DNA of 64,000 nucleotides from [Mycobacterium] fortunisiensis (lineage in GTDB: Bacteria > Actinomycetota > Actinomycetes > Mycobacteriales > Mycobacteriaceae), in the NCBI RefSeq assembly GCF_019050325.1, contig NZ_VOMB01000016.1, positions 523,648-587,647 on the forward strand, written 5' to 3'. Below are positions 8,156 through 17,399 of this stretch, piece after piece (within the stretch, counting starts at the first letter, position 1; the number at the start of each line of letters is the position of its first letter). The notes under the pieces are model-generated. The model was not told where the DNA came from and searched no databases. It saw only the letters and a program-made list of their open reading frames with translations. Both the position numbers and the translations under genes were made by a program.

Positions 8156-9223
8156 TCACTGTCGGCGAAACCCGCGGTGGCTGCGGATGAGCGGCAGCGT
8201 CGCCAGGGTGGCGAACCCGGGTTCGGCGTCGCAGACCTCGGGCACCGCATTGAGGACCTGCATCGCGGTGGCGACGTTGGCGGCCCGCACGTGCTCGGCC
8301 ATCGACGCTTCGCGGGTGAAGCTGGCCAGGCTGAAGAAGTGGGTCTGCATGGACGGGTCGCCTTCGATGGTCAGCGTCCAGCCGTGCTTGGGCCGCGGCC
8401 AATGCCCGGGATATTCATTGCCGACGGTCCACAGGGTCTCGATCTCGATGAGTGGCTCGTCGTCGCGCACGCCCACCCAGTTCCACCGTTGCCCGGCGGT
8501 GGTACCAGCGGGCAGCAGATGGTCGAAGATCTGGTGGTCGTGACGAGCGGCCACGGCTTCCACCGTTGAGGTCACCTCGTCGATGTCGGCGCCCAGGGCG
8601 TCGGCCAGAAGCCACACCTGTTCGGTGAACAGTTCGTTGTTGAACGCCAGGAATTCGGTTGCGTCAACCCCGATCTCGTCCACCGGGCGACCGAACGACA
8701 TGTTGTCGAAGGTGATGTGCGTGCTGTCGTAGTCCGACCAGTCGGCGCGCTCCTGCAAGGTGATCTTGTCGATCCGCCGGCTCATGCCCGAGAGCACCAG
8801 CGGCAGGGCGCCGGACAGGTTGCCGGGGTTCAGCCCGCTGCCGTGCACCGTGCTGCCGCCGGCCGTGCAGGCCGCCAGCAACCGGTCCCGGTCGGCCGCG
8901 GGCATCCGCTGCGGATGGAACAGGAACGCCGTCGTCACCACGTTCTTACCGCCGGCGAGCAGGGCGCACACGTCGTCCAGGTTCGCGGTCCGCGGGGTGT
9001 AGACCACGCAGTCGGCCTCCAGTTCGAGGATGGCCTGCACGTCGGTGGTGGCGCGGATGCCGATCGGCGGCCGGCCCAGCAGCTCACCGACATCGGTGCC
9101 GTCCTTGCCTTCCGAATAGACCTTGACCCCCACCAGGTCGAGGTCGGGACGGTCGTCCAACGTCGCCGCCAGCGTCTCGCTGCCGACCGCGCCGGTACCC
9201 CACTGGATCACCCGATATGTCAT
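8156..9223 (-). CDS. DapB-like NAD(P)-dependent dehydrogenase
   Basis: A 355-residue protein with an N-terminal Rossmann fold (VIQWGTGAVGSETLAATL, residues 5-22) and the dihydrodipicolinate-reductase-like N-terminal domain seen in NAD(P)H-dependent amine dehydrogenases such as 2,4-diaminopentanoate dehydrogenase. It is too long for DapB itself. Mycobacteria carry several paralogues of unknown substrate. The ATG at 9223 (MTYRVIQWG) places the nucleotide motif at the usual distance; the longer upstream reading adds low-complexity sequence and is rejected. It lies downstream of the DUF1990 gene in the same direction with 14 bases between them. Confidence 0.82.
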   Translation of the reverse strand: MTYRVIQWGTGAVGSETLAATLDDRPDLDLVGVKVYSEGKDGTDVGELLGRPPIGIRATTDVQAILELEADCVVYTPRTANLDDVCALLAGGKNVVTTAFLFHPQRMPAADRDRLLAACTAGGSTVHGSGLNPGNLSGALPLVLSGMSRRIDKITLQERADWSDYDSTHITFDNMSFGRPVDEIGVDATEFLAFNNELFTEQVWLLADALGADIDEVTSTVEAVAARHDHQIFDHLLPAGTTAGQRWNWVGVRDDEPLIEIETLWTVGNEYPGHWPRPKHGWTLTIEGDPSMQTHFFSLASFTREASMAEHVRAANVATAMQVLNAVPEVCDAEPGFATLATLPLIRSHRGFRRQ

Positions 9224-9237
9224 GGGGGTATTGAAGC

Positions 9238-9735
9238 TCAGATGCCCGTGAGATATCGGCGTGTCACCAGCTGCTGCAGCAGCCGTGTCACCGGGCCGCC
9301 CAGCCGGCTCCACCAGGTGGCCGGGCGGGAGAACGCCACCACCTCGGCGTGCACGGTGTCGGTCGCCGGGTCGTAGCGCACCGAGAACAGCTCTTCACCG
9401 GATTCGGGATGCCCGGCCAGCGTGCCGTAAGCGAAGCCCCGGCGATCGGGTTCGTCGAGCACGTAGATCACCCGGCACGGCGCAGGGATGGGCCCGATCC
9501 GGACCACGAGCTCGGTGCCGGCCGCGGCGGAGTCCGAGGTGGCCTGCACCCGCAGACCCGCGCCGCGCTGCATGCCCCAGCGCAGCACCGCGGCACCGGC
9601 CTGCTCGAAGCGATCACGGCCGGTGCCGATCTGGGCCGAGGCCCGGATGTGCCGGTAGCCGGCGGGCAGTTCGCCGGCGGTGGCGCCGACCTCCGGATAG
9701 GTCAGTGCCCGGCCTGGCAGGTCGTCCAGTTTCAC
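9238..9735 (-). CDS. DUF1990 family protein
   Basis: A 165-residue protein with the DUF1990 pattern: LTYPEVGAT near the start, GYRHIRASAQIGTGRDRFEQA, then CRVIYVLDEPDRRGFAYGTLAGHPESGEE and a closing EVVAFSRPATWWSRLGGP. This family forms a small SRPBCC-like fold of unknown function. The start is GTG at 9735, with only a weak ribosome site. It is divergent from the thioesterase gene across 31 bases, so the two promoters overlap, and it is probably cotranscribed with the DapB-like gene downstream. Confidence 0.85.
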   Translation of the reverse strand: MKLDDLPGRALTYPEVGATAGELPAGYRHIRASAQIGTGRDRFEQAGAAVLRWGMQRGAGLRVQATSDSAAAGTELVVRIGPIPAPCRVIYVLDEPDRRGFAYGTLAGHPESGEELFSVRYDPATDTVHAEVVAFSRPATWWSRLGGPVTRLLQQLVTRRYLTGI

Positions 9736-9751
9736 GTCACCACCATGGCAC

Positions 9752-9757
9752 TAATAC
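9752..9757 (+). promoter_or_regulatory. -10 element of a probably leaderless mRNA
   Basis: TAATAC ends 9 bases before the GTG start at 9767, the geometry of mycobacterial leaderless transcripts. There is no Shine-Dalgarno before that GTG. A TTCACG at 9731-9736 could serve as a weak -35. Confidence 0.5.
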
Positions 9758-9766
9758 GGTGGCCGT

Positions 9767-10384
9767 GTGGCCACACACAGCGCACACCCCGGCGGCGGGT
9801 TCAACCCGCCCGACCCCACCGACCGTGGCGGGCCCGATTACGGCCGGTTCATCGAGGCGGTGCGCACCCTGCAGGACCATGCCCGCGGTGCCGACGCCCC
9901 GGACGAGGTGTTCACCGAAGCCGCCGACCTGATCGAGAAGGTTTCGGCGCTGCTGGCGCCGTACGAGGCCGATGAATGGAACGCACCGTCGGGTCGGCGG
10001 CTGGACCTGCCCAACCGGGGCAACATCACCTCGGTGCCGCTGCGGGTTTCGGTCACCGACGGCCGGGTTGGCGGCACCGTCCGGTTCCGCCGGTACCACC
10101 TGGGTCGCAACGGTGCGGTGCACGGCGGCGTGCTCGGGCTGATGTTCGACTCGCTGCTGGGTTACACCGCGGCAAGCCTGACCCAGAGCCCCTACCAGCG
10201 CACCGCGCATCTGGGCATCGACTACCGCCAGATCGTGCCGATCGGAAAACAGTTGCAGGTGGACGCGGGGATCGATCGCATCGAGGGACGCAAGATCTTC
10301 GTCACCGGCCGGGTGCTCGACGACGGCCGGGTGCTCACCGAGGGTGATGCGCTGTTCGTGCGGCTCAAGCCGGGGCAGCCATGA
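9767..10384 (+). CDS. PaaI/hotdog-fold thioesterase family protein
   Basis: A 205-residue protein with a C-terminal hotdog domain (about residues 85-200). The segment GAVHGGVLGLMFDSLLGYTA carries the HGG motif of PaaI-type acyl-CoA thioesterases, and YRQIVPIGKQLQVDAGI is the second conserved strand. The N-terminal 80 residues are helical and acidic. The acyl group hydrolysed is unknown. The start GTG lacks a ribosome site but follows a -10 element closely. Its stop overlaps the next start by 4 bases. Confidence 0.85.
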   Translation: MATHSAHPGGGFNPPDPTDRGGPDYGRFIEAVRTLQDHARGADAPDEVFTEAADLIEKVSALLAPYEADEWNAPSGRRLDLPNRGNITSVPLRVSVTDGRVGGTVRFRRYHLGRNGAVHGGVLGLMFDSLLGYTAASLTQSPYQRTAHLGIDYRQIVPIGKQLQVDAGIDRIEGRKIFVTGRVLDDGRVLTEGDALFVRLKPGQP

Positions 10385-10812
10385 GTGTGGCAGCCAACCT
10401 GGCCGAGGTGAAGGCACGCTGGACCGCCTGGCGGGAGCGGCTGCGTACTCGGCCGACTCTCGATTTCGCCTACCGGATCGCCATCGGGGTCATCGGCACC
10501 CTGGTCCTGGCGGTCGGCATCATCGCCATCCCGTACCCGGGCCCCGGATGGGCCATCGTGTTCCTCGGCCTGGCGATCCTGGCCAGTGAATTCGACTTCG
10601 CCAAACGGGCCCTGCGCTACGTCCGGGCCCGCTACGACCGCGTGATGGCGTGGTTCGACCGTCAGCACATCGCGGTCAAGGGGCTCAGTGCGGCGTTCAC
10701 CGGATTGATCGTGCTGGCCACCCTGTGGCTGTTCGGCGTGGTCGGCCTCACCGCGGGCCTGGTCGGGTTCGAGCAGCCGTGGCTCAAGAGCCCCCTCGGA
10801 TTGGGGTCCTGA
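10381..10812 (+). CDS. PGPGW (TIGR02611-like) membrane protein
   Basis: A 143-residue membrane protein. A first helix IAIGVIGTLVLAVGIIAIPYPGPGW carries the PGPGW signature near residues 57-61, followed by FLGLAILASEF, an amphipathic basic linker, and a final helix VLATLWLFGVVGLTAGLVGF. The family is actinobacterial with no known function. It begins inside the thioesterase stop codon (ATGA), so it is translationally coupled, and it lies just upstream of thrS. Confidence 0.85.
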   Translation: MSVAANLAEVKARWTAWRERLRTRPTLDFAYRIAIGVIGTLVLAVGIIAIPYPGPGWAIVFLGLAILASEFDFAKRALRYVRARYDRVMAWFDRQHIAVKGLSAAFTGLIVLATLWLFGVVGLTAGLVGFEQPWLKSPLGLGS

Positions 10813-10886
10813 TCAGCAACACCGATGGCCCGCACCGATAGCATGGTCGCGTTCGTACTAGTCCTCGCATGGTAGGAGACTCCCCG

Positions 10887-12938
10887 ATGAGCGCCGCCCC
10901 CAGTCCAGTCCTCGCTGCCCCGATCCGGGTCGCGGCCGGGACGACCGCCGGCGCGGCGGTGCGCGAGGCGGATCTGCCCAGCCGCGGAACCCCCGACGCG
11001 GTCGTGGTGGTGCGTGACGCCGACGGCCGGCTTCGGGACCTTTCCTGGGCCCCCGACACCGATGTCGAGGTGACGCCGGTGGCGGCCAACACCGACGATG
11101 GCCGCAGCGTCATCCGGCACTCGTGTGCCCATGTGCTGGCCCAAGCTGTGCAGGAGCTGTTCCCGCAGGCCAAACTGGGTATCGGCCCGCCGATCACGGA
11201 CGGCTTCTATTACGACTTCGACGTGGCCGAGCCGTTCACCCCGGAAGACCTGGCCAAGCTCGAGAAGCGGATGGCCAAGATCATCAAGGACGGTCAGCTG
11301 TTCTCCCGGCGCGTCTACGAATCCAAGGACCAGGCGCTCGCCGAGCTGGCCGATGAGCCCTACAAGCTTGAGCTGGTCTCCGAAGATTTCGGCAAGTCCG
11401 ACAATCCGGAAATCATGGAGGTCGGTGGCGACGAGTTGACCGCCTACGACAACCTCAACGCCCGCACGAAGGAACGGATCTGGGGTGATCTGTGCCGCGG
11501 CCCGCACATCCCGACCACCAAGTACATCCCGGCCTTCAAGCTGACCCGCAGCAGCGCCGCCTACTGGCGGGGTGACCAGAAGAACGCCAGCCTGCAGCGG
11601 GTGTACGGGACGGCCTGGGAGTCGCAGGAGGCTCTCGATCGTCACCTGGAGCTGCTCGAGGAGGCGCAGCGGCGCGACCACCGCAAGCTCGGTGTCGAGC
11701 TCGACCTGTTCAGTTTCCCCGACGAGCTGGGCTCGGGCCTGCCGGTGTTCCACCCCAAGGGCGGGGTGATCCGCAAGGAGCTGGAGGACTACTCGCGGCG
11801 CAAGCACTCCGAGGCCGGCTACGAGTTCGTCAACACCCCGCACATCACCAAGGAACACCTCTACATCACCTCGGGTCACCTGGAGTGGTACGCCGACGGC
11901 ATGTACCCGCCGATGCACATCGACGCGGAGTACAACGAGGACGGCACGGTGCGCAAGCCCGGCCAGGACTACTACCTCAAGCCGATGAACTGCCCCATGC
12001 ACCATCTGATCTACCGGGCGCGAGGCCGTTCCTACCGTGAACTTCCGTTGCGGCTCTTCGAATTCGGCTCGGTGTACCGCTACGAGAAGTCCGGTGTGGT
12101 GCACGGGCTGACCCGGGTGCGCGGCATGACGCAGGACGACGCGCACATCTACACCACGCGCGAGCAGATGCGCGACGAGCTGACCTCGCTGCTGCAGTTC
12201 GTGCTCGACCTGCTGTCGGATTACGGCCTGGACGACTACTACCTGGAGCTGTCCACGAAGGACCCCGACAAGTACGTGGGCTCCGACGAGATGTGGGATG
12301 AGGCCACCGAGACCCTGCGCTCGGTCGCCGAAGCCTCGGGCCTGGACCTGGTGCCGGATCCGGGCGGCGCGGCGTTCTACGGACCCAAGATCTCCGTGCA
12401 GGTCAAGGACGCGCTGGGGCGCAACTGGCAGATGTCCACGATCCAGCTGGACTTCAACATGCCCGACCGGTTCGAGCTGGAGTACACCTCCCAGGATGGA
12501 TCACGTCGACGGCCCGTCTTGATCCACCGCGCCCTCTTCGGCTCGATCGAACGGTTCTTCGGGGTGCTCACCGAGCACTATGCGGGCGCGTTCCCGGCCT
12601 GGCTGGCGCCGGTGCAGGTGGTCGGGATCCCGGTCGCCGACGCGCACCTGGACTACCTCTACGACGTTGCCGCCCAACTGAAGTCGCGCGGGGTGCGGGT
12701 CGAGGTCGACGGCAGCGACGACCGGATGGCGAAGAAGATCGTCAACCACACCAACCAGAAGGTGCCGTTCATGTTGCTGGCCGGCGACAAAGATCTCGAG
12801 GCCGGCGCCGTGAGCTTCCGGTTCGGTGACCGCACCCAGATCAACGGGGTGCCCCGCGACGAGGCGGTCGAGGCGATCGTGAAGTGGATCGCTGATCGCA
12901 ACAATGTGGTGCCGACGGCGGACCTGGTCAAAGTATGA
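10887..12938 (+). CDS. thrS: threonyl-tRNA synthetase
   Basis: A 683-residue class II synthetase that charges tRNA-Thr. Domains in order: N-terminal TGS-like region, the editing domain with [11 protein letters not shown] (HxxxH), the catalytic core with zinc-ligand segment [10 protein letters not shown], motif 2 ([20 protein letters not shown]) and motif 3 ([17 protein letters not shown]), and the C-terminal anticodon-binding domain ([16 protein letters not shown]). The ATG at 10887 (MSAAPSP) is chosen because AGGAG lies 8 bases upstream; ATG 10869 would be too close to that site. Its stop overlaps the Ap4A phosphorylase start, beginning a tightly packed operon that runs to pimA. Confidence 0.98.
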   Translation: MSAAPSPVLAAPIRVAAGTTAGAAVREADLPSRGTPDAVVVVRDADGRLRDLSWAPDTDVEVTPVAANTDDGRSVIRHSCAHVLAQAVQELFPQAKLGIGPPITDGFYYDFDVAEPFTPEDLAKLEKRMAKIIKDGQLFSRRVYESKDQALAELADEPYKLELVSEDFGKSDNPEIMEVGGDELTAYDNLNARTKERIWGDLCRGPHIPTTKYIPAFKLTRSSAAYWRGDQKNASLQRVYGTAWESQEALDRHLELLEEAQRRDHRKLGVELDLFSFPDELGSGLPVFHPKGGVIRKELEDYSRRKHSEAGYEFVNTPHITKEHLYITSGHLEWYADGMYPPMHIDAEYNEDGTVRKPGQDYYLKPMNCPMHHLIYRARGRSYRELPLRLFEFGSVYRYEKSGVVHGLTRVRGMTQDDAHIYTTREQMRDELTSLLQFVLDLLSDYGLDDYYLELSTKDPDKYVGSDEMWDEATETLRSVAEASGLDLVPDPGGAAFYGPKISVQVKDALGRNWQMSTIQLDFNMPDRFELEYTSQDGSRRRPVLIHRALFGSIERFFGVLTEHYAGAFPAWLAPVQVVGIPVADAHLDYLYDVAAQLKSRGVRVEVDGSDDRMAKKIVNHTNQKVPFMLLAGDKDLEAGAVSFRFGDRTQINGVPRDEAVEAIVKWIADRNNVVPTADLVKV

Positions 12939-13555
12939 CCGACGACGAGCGGTCGATCGTCGACCACGGCGGCGCAGACGCCATCATCGACCATGGCGTG
13001 GGCGAGCCGGATCACCTGCAGCGGCTGTGGACCCCGCACCGGATGAGCTACATCGTGGATGCGGTCAAGAGCGACAAAAAAGTCGGGTCGGCCGGTTCGT
13101 CGGAACCGTTCACCGACATCCCCGCGATGTCCGACGAGGACGGGCTGATGGTGGCCCGCGGCGAATTGGTGTACGCCGTGCTCAACCTCTACCCGTACAA
13201 CCCGGGCCATCTCATGGTGGTGCCCTACCGGCGGGTCTCGGAGCTGGAGGACCTCACCGACGCCGAGAGCGCCGAGCTGATGGCGTTCACGCAGAAGGCG
13301 ATCCGCGTCATCAAGGCGGTGTCCAGCCCGCACGGGTTCAACGTCGGTTTGAACCTGGGGATGTCCGCCGGCGGGTCGTTGGCCGAGCACCTGCACATGC
13401 ACGTGGTGCCGCGCTGGGGCGGCGACGCGAACTTCATCACGATCATCGGCGGCGCCAAGGTCATTCCGCAGCTGCTGAGCGAGACCCGAGAGCTGCTGGC
13501 GACGGAATGGGTCCGCCAGCCAGGGCGAGCACAGCGACGGGAAATGGGCCCGTGA
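12935..13555 (+). CDS. HIT-family Ap4A phosphorylase
   Basis: A 206-residue histidine-triad protein. The active-site motif [15 protein letters not shown] (about 149-163) shows the HxHxH triad, and [18 protein letters not shown] is the conserved strand before it. It is very close to M. tuberculosis Rv2613c, described as a diadenosine tetraphosphate phosphorylase, so it probably removes Ap4A, a side product of aminoacyl-tRNA synthetases. Its position directly after thrS, with a 4-base overlap, fits that. Its GTGA end overlaps the pgsA start. Confidence 0.93.
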   Translation: MTDDERSIVDHGGADAIIDHGVGEPDHLQRLWTPHRMSYIVDAVKSDKKVGSAGSSEPFTDIPAMSDEDGLMVARGELVYAVLNLYPYNPGHLMVVPYRRVSELEDLTDAESAELMAFTQKAIRVIKAVSSPHGFNVGLNLGMSAGGSLAEHLHMHVVPRWGGDANFITIIGGAKVIPQLLSETRELLATEWVRQPGRAQRREMGP

Positions 13556-14205
13556 GCAATTTCTACCTGATGACCCGCGCGGCCTACGTCAAGCTGTCGC
13601 GGCCGGTGGCCAAGACGGCGCTGCGCGCCGGGCTGACGCCCGACATCGTCACGATCGTGGGGACCGCGGCATCGGTGGTCGGCGCCCTCACCCTGTTCCC
13701 GATCGGTGCGTTGTTCGCCGGCGGCGTGGTGGTCTCGTTCTTCGTGCTGGCCGACATGCTCGACGGGGCGATGGCCCGCGAACGCGGCGGCGGCACCCGG
13801 TTCGGTGCCGTGCTGGACGCCACGTGCGACCGGATCAGCGACGGTGCGGTGTTCGCCGGCCTGTTGTGGTGGGCGGCCTTCGGTCTGCACAGTGCCTCGC
13901 TCGTCGTCGCCACCCTGATCTGCCTGGTCACCTCGCAGGTGACCTCCTACATCAAGGCCCGCGCCGAGGCCAGTGGGCTGCGCGGGGACGGCGGCATCAT
14001 CGAACGCCCCGAACGACTGGTGATCGTGCTGGTCGGCGCCGGGCTGTCCGACTTCCCGTTCTTCCCGCTGCCGTGGGCGCTGCCGGTGGCCATGTGGGTG
14101 CTGGCGGTGGCCAGCGTCGTCACCGTGGCGCAGCGGCTGCACACGGTGCGCACGTCGGCCGGTGCGATGGACCCGCTGCAGCAACCCGAGGCGGGTGCGT
14201 CATGA
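13552..14205 (+). CDS. pgsA: phosphatidylinositol phosphate synthase
   Basis: A 217-residue CDP-alcohol phosphatidyltransferase with multiple membrane helices. The catalytic signature DMLDGAMAR...G...D...D is complete (DMLDGAMARERGGGTRFG then AVLDATCDR, about residues 65-91). In mycobacteria the homologue in this position (PgsA1) joins CDP-diacylglycerol and inositol-1-phosphate, giving the PI backbone for PIMs, LM and LAM. The start is GTG 13552, overlapping the stop of the Ap4A phosphorylase gene. It overlaps patA by 4 bases. Confidence 0.93.
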   Translation: MSNFYLMTRAAYVKLSRPVAKTALRAGLTPDIVTIVGTAASVVGALTLFPIGALFAGGVVVSFFVLADMLDGAMARERGGGTRFGAVLDATCDRISDGAVFAGLLWWAAFGLHSASLVVATLICLVTSQVTSYIKARAEASGLRGDGGIIERPERLVIVLVGAGLSDFPFFPLPWALPVAMWVLAVASVVTVAQRLHTVRTSAGAMDPLQQPEAGAS

Positions 14206-15113
14206 GTATCCCGCTTCCGGGACAGCTGACCGACCTCGGTTACGCGGCCGGCTGGCAACTCGTCCGGTCCATGCCGGACGTGTTGGCGCGCAACCTGTTC
14301 GACGTCGGTGCCCGCTATGCCGCCCGGGGCGGTGGGCCGCAGCAGCTGCGCAAGAACCTGGCCCGGGTCATCGGCGTCACGCCGGAGCAGGTGCCCGATG
14401 AGCTGATCCGGGCGTCGCTGGCCTCCTATGCCCGCTACTGGCGCGAGGCATTCCGGTTGCCGTCGATGGATCTGACTGCCGTGGCCAAGCGGCTCGACGA
14501 GGTGTTCATCGGGGCGGACAAGTTCCGGATTGCGCACGAGGCCGGCCGCGGGGCCGTGATGGCACTGCCGCACAGTGGGAACTGGGACATGGCCGGGGTG
14601 TGGCTGGCCCAGCAGTACGGCACCTTCGCCACCGTCGCAGAACGCCTCAAACCCGAATCGCTGTACCGCCGCTTCATCGACTACCGGGAGAGCCTCGGAT
14701 TCGAGGTCTTCCCGACGTCCGGCGGTGAGCGCCCGCCGTTCGAGGTGCTCTCGGAACGGTTGCGCGACAACATGTTCATCTGCCTGATGGCCGACCGCGA
14801 CCTCACCCGCAACGGCGTCGAGGTCGAGTTCTTCGGCGAGGCCACCCGGATGCCCGCCGGCCCGGCCAAGTTGGCGATCGAGACCGGTGCACCGCTGCAC
14901 CCGGCGCACATCCACTACGACGGCGACGATTGCGTGGTGGAGATCTTCGATGCGCTCGACACCTCGTCGGGAGATGTGTCGTTGGTGACCCAGCAGCTGG
15001 CCGACCGGTTCGAGACGAACATCGCCGCCCATCCGGCCGACTGGCACATGCTGCAACCGCAGTGGCTCGCCGATCTCTCCGACGAACGTCGCGCCCGACT
15101 GGGTACCACCTGA
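14202..15113 (+). CDS. patA: phosphatidylinositol mannoside acyltransferase PatA
   Basis: A 303-residue membrane-associated acyltransferase of the LpxL/HtrB (lysophospholipid acyltransferase) superfamily. The catalytic HxxxxD motif is in ALPHSGNWDMAG (about residue 124), and substrate-binding segments MADRDLTRNGVEVEFFG and RMPAGPAKLA follow. By family and position it acylates the mannose at position 2 of PIM1/PIM2, between the pgsA and pimA steps. It overlaps pgsA by 4 bases and ends in TGATG, from which a micro-ORF leads to pimA. Confidence 0.93.
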   Translation: MSIPLPGQLTDLGYAAGWQLVRSMPDVLARNLFDVGARYAARGGGPQQLRKNLARVIGVTPEQVPDELIRASLASYARYWREAFRLPSMDLTAVAKRLDEVFIGADKFRIAHEAGRGAVMALPHSGNWDMAGVWLAQQYGTFATVAERLKPESLYRRFIDYRESLGFEVFPTSGGERPPFEVLSERLRDNMFICLMADRDLTRNGVEVEFFGEATRMPAGPAKLAIETGAPLHPAHIHYDGDDCVVEIFDALDTSSGDVSLVTQQLADRFETNIAAHPADWHMLQPQWLADLSDERRARLGTT

Positions 15114-15145
15114 TGAGCGTTTGCGCGAAGAGGCGACGGAGCTAG
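15113..15145 (+). other. micro-ORF linker between patA and pimA
   Basis: An ATG overlapping the patA TGA opens a 10-codon frame (MSVCAKRRRS, stop TAG at 15143-15145) that ends 2 bases before pimA. Its DNA (TGATGAGC then TGCGCGAAGAG) resembles the linker at 18309-18340 in the same block. It may couple translation, or be a remnant of a short intercistronic repeat. Confidence 0.4.
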
Positions 15146-15147
15146 CC

Positions 15148-16272
15148 ATGCGTATCGGGATGGTCTGTCCGTATTCGTTCGATGTGCCGGGCGGGGTGCA
15201 ATCCCATGTGCTGCAGCTGGCCGAGGTGATGCGCGCGGGCGGGCACTACGTCAGCGTGCTGGCCCCGTCGTCGCCGCATGTGAAGCTGCCGGATTACGTG
15301 GTCTCGGGCGGAAAGGCGGTCCCGATTCCCTACAACGGCTCGGTGGCTCGGCTGCGGTTCGGGCCGGCCACCCACCGCAAGGTCAAAAGGTGGATCGCCG
15401 AAGGCGATTTCGATGTGTTACACCTGCACGAGCCCAATGCGCCCAGTTTGTCGATGCTGGCGCTGCAGGCCGCTGAAGGCCCGATCGTCGCCACATTCCA
15501 CACCTCGACCACAAAATCGTTGACGCTCAGCGTGTTTCAGGGGATCTTGCGTCCGTACCACGAGAAGATCGTCGGCCGTATCGCGGTGTCGGACCTGGCC
15601 CGGCGCTGGCAGATGGAGGCGCTGGGCTCCGACGCGGTGGAGATCCCCAACGGCGTCGACGTGCCCGCCTTCGCGAATGCCCCACGCCTGGAAGGGTATC
15701 CGCGGCCCGGCCACTCGGTGCTGTTTCTCGGGCGGTTCGAGGAATCCCGCAAGGGGATGGCGGTGCTGTTGGGGGCGTTGCCGAAACTGGTGCGCAGGTT
15801 CTCCGACATCGAGATCCTGATCGTCGGCCGGGGAGATGAGACCGAGCTGCGCGAGCAGGCCGGCGAGCTGGCCGGGCACCTGCGGTTCCTCGGCCAGGTC
15901 GACGACGAGGCCAAGGCCGCGGCCATGCGCAGCGCAGACGTCTACTGCGCGCCGAACCTCGGCGGGGAGAGCTTCGGCATCGTGCTGGTGGAGGCCATGG
16001 CGGCCGGCACCGCGGTGGTGGCCAGTGAGCTCGACGCCTTCAGCCGCGTCCTCGACCACGGTCAGGCCGGGCGGCTGGTGCCCGTCGGTGACGCCGAGGC
16101 GCTGGCCGACGCCCTGATCGCGGTGCTGGAAGACGACGGGCTGCGCGAGCGCTACATCGAGAAGGCCACTGAGCGGGTGACGCGGTACGACTGGTCGGTG
16201 GTGGCCGGCCAGATCATGCGGGTGTACGAGACGGTGGCCAGTGCCGGGACGAAAGTGCAGGTGGGCGACTAG
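15148..16272 (+). CDS. pimA: phosphatidylinositol mannosyltransferase PimA
   Basis: A 374-residue GT-B (GT4 family) glycosyltransferase, nearly identical in its first 170 residues to M. smegmatis PimA as I know it (MRIGMVCPYSFDVPGG, VQSHVLQLAEV). It moves mannose from GDP-mannose to position 2 of PI on the inner membrane leaflet, the first committed PIM step. The glycine-rich loop PGGVQSH (14-20) and the nucleotide-sugar EX7E segment GGESFGIVLVEAM (around 280) are present. ATG 15148 is fixed by homology. It follows patA through a micro-ORF. Confidence 0.97.
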   Translation: MRIGMVCPYSFDVPGGVQSHVLQLAEVMRAGGHYVSVLAPSSPHVKLPDYVVSGGKAVPIPYNGSVARLRFGPATHRKVKRWIAEGDFDVLHLHEPNAPSLSMLALQAAEGPIVATFHTSTTKSLTLSVFQGILRPYHEKIVGRIAVSDLARRWQMEALGSDAVEIPNGVDVPAFANAPRLEGYPRPGHSVLFLGRFEESRKGMAVLLGALPKLVRRFSDIEILIVGRGDETELREQAGELAGHLRFLGQVDDEAKAAAMRSADVYCAPNLGGESFGIVLVEAMAAGTAVVASELDAFSRVLDHGQAGRLVPVGDAEALADALIAVLEDDGLRERYIEKATERVTRYDWSVVAGQIMRVYETVASAGTKVQVGD

Positions 16273-16274
16273 TC

Positions 16275-17333
16275 ATGTCGACCTGGATTGTGATCGCGGC
16301 GCTGCTGGTGCTGGCCGTGGTGCTCCTGGTGGCGGGATGGGCCTACCAGACCGCCAATCGGCTGGACCGGCTGCACGTGCGCTACGACCTGTCCTGGCAG
16401 GCGCTCGACGGTGCGCTGGCGCGGCGGGCGGTGGTGGCCCGCGCCGTCGCTCTCGACGCCTACCCGGGCGCCCCCGAGGGCAAACGGCTGGCGGCCCTGG
16501 CCGACGCCGCCGAGCGGGCCCCGCGGCCCGCCCGCGAGGCCGCCGAGAACGATCTGTCGGCCGCGCTGGCCGCGGTCGAGCCGGCCGAGCTGCCGGTGGC
16601 GCTGGTGGCCGAGCTGGCCGACGCCGAAGCCCGGGTGCTGCTGGCCCGGCGCTTCCACAACGACGCCGTGCGCGACACCCTGGCACTGCGGGAACGTCGG
16701 CTGGTGCGGGCCCTGCGACTCGGTGGAACCGCCGCGCTGCCAACCTATTTCGAGATCGTGGAACGCGCCGAATCGCAAGCTGAGGTCAACCCGGTGAGCC
16801 GGCGCACCTCGGCGCGGGTGGTGCTGCTCGACGAGACCGGCGCGGTGCTGCTGCTGCACGGTAGCGACCCGGCGATCGAGGACCCGGACACCCCGGCGCC
16901 GCGGTGGTGGTTCACCGTCGGCGGCGCAGTCCGGCCCGGGGAGAACCTGGCGGCCGCGGCGGCCCGTGAACTCGTCGAGGAGACCGGCCTGCAGACGGCG
17001 CCGGAGGTGCTCATCGGACCGGTCTGGCGTCGCGACGCGGTGATCGACTTCAACGCCTCGGTGATCCGCAGCGAGGAGTACTTCTTCATCCACCGCACGG
17101 CCCGGTTCGAACCCGCCGCAACGGGGCGCACCACCCTGGAGCGGCACTACATTCATGGCCACCGGTGGTGCGATGCAACAATGATCGCCGAGTTGGTTGC
17201 CGGCGGGGAGGCCGTATATCCGCTTCAACTGGGTGAGCTGCTGGCTCAGGCCAACGAATTGGCCTCGCTGTCGGCGACAACGCCGGCGAACGTGCGGACT
17301 TCCGCGCCACGTGAGCTGCAAGCCATCCGGTGA
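16275..17333 (+). CDS. membrane-anchored LemA-like/NUDIX fusion protein
   Basis: A 352-residue protein. An N-terminal membrane helix (about 4-24) leads into a LemA-like coiled-coil region: YQTANRLDRLHVRYDLSWQ and ALDGALARR, with LARRFHNDAVRDTLALRER later, both recalling LemA sequence. From about residue 175 there is a NUDIX hydrolase domain with a complete box, GGAVRPGENLAAAAARELVE followed by ETGL. NUDIX enzymes hydrolyse nucleoside-diphosphate derivatives, so this could act on GDP-mannose or CDP-diacylglycerol pathway products or simply clean up, but no substrate is shown. It lies 2 bases after pimA, and a homologue (Rv2609c) keeps this place in M. tuberculosis. Confidence 0.88.
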   Translation: MSTWIVIAALLVLAVVLLVAGWAYQTANRLDRLHVRYDLSWQALDGALARRAVVARAVALDAYPGAPEGKRLAALADAAERAPRPAREAAENDLSAALAAVEPAELPVALVAELADAEARVLLARRFHNDAVRDTLALRERRLVRALRLGGTAALPTYFEIVERAESQAEVNPVSRRTSARVVLLDETGAVLLLHGSDPAIEDPDTPAPRWWFTVGGAVRPGENLAAAAARELVEETGLQTAPEVLIGPVWRRDAVIDFNASVIRSEEYFFIHRTARFEPAATGRTTLERHYIHGHRWCDATMIAELVAGGEAVYPLQLGELLAQANELASLSATTPANVRTSAPRELQAIR

Positions 17334-17399
17334 TCGCGGATGTAATGGATTTGCCGGCTCCACCTAGACTGATTCAGTAGCAATTTGAAGGAGAGAGCA

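Noticed and set aside
10812..10886. T-box or other riboswitch before thrS
   Set aside because: Only 74 bases separate the genes, with no T-box consensus or large structure; nothing supports a riboswitch.
12904..13551. Upstream extension of the pgsA frame, giving 433 codons
   Set aside because: The extra part lies out of frame over the Ap4A phosphorylase gene; the GTG at 13552 gives a normal-length enzyme.
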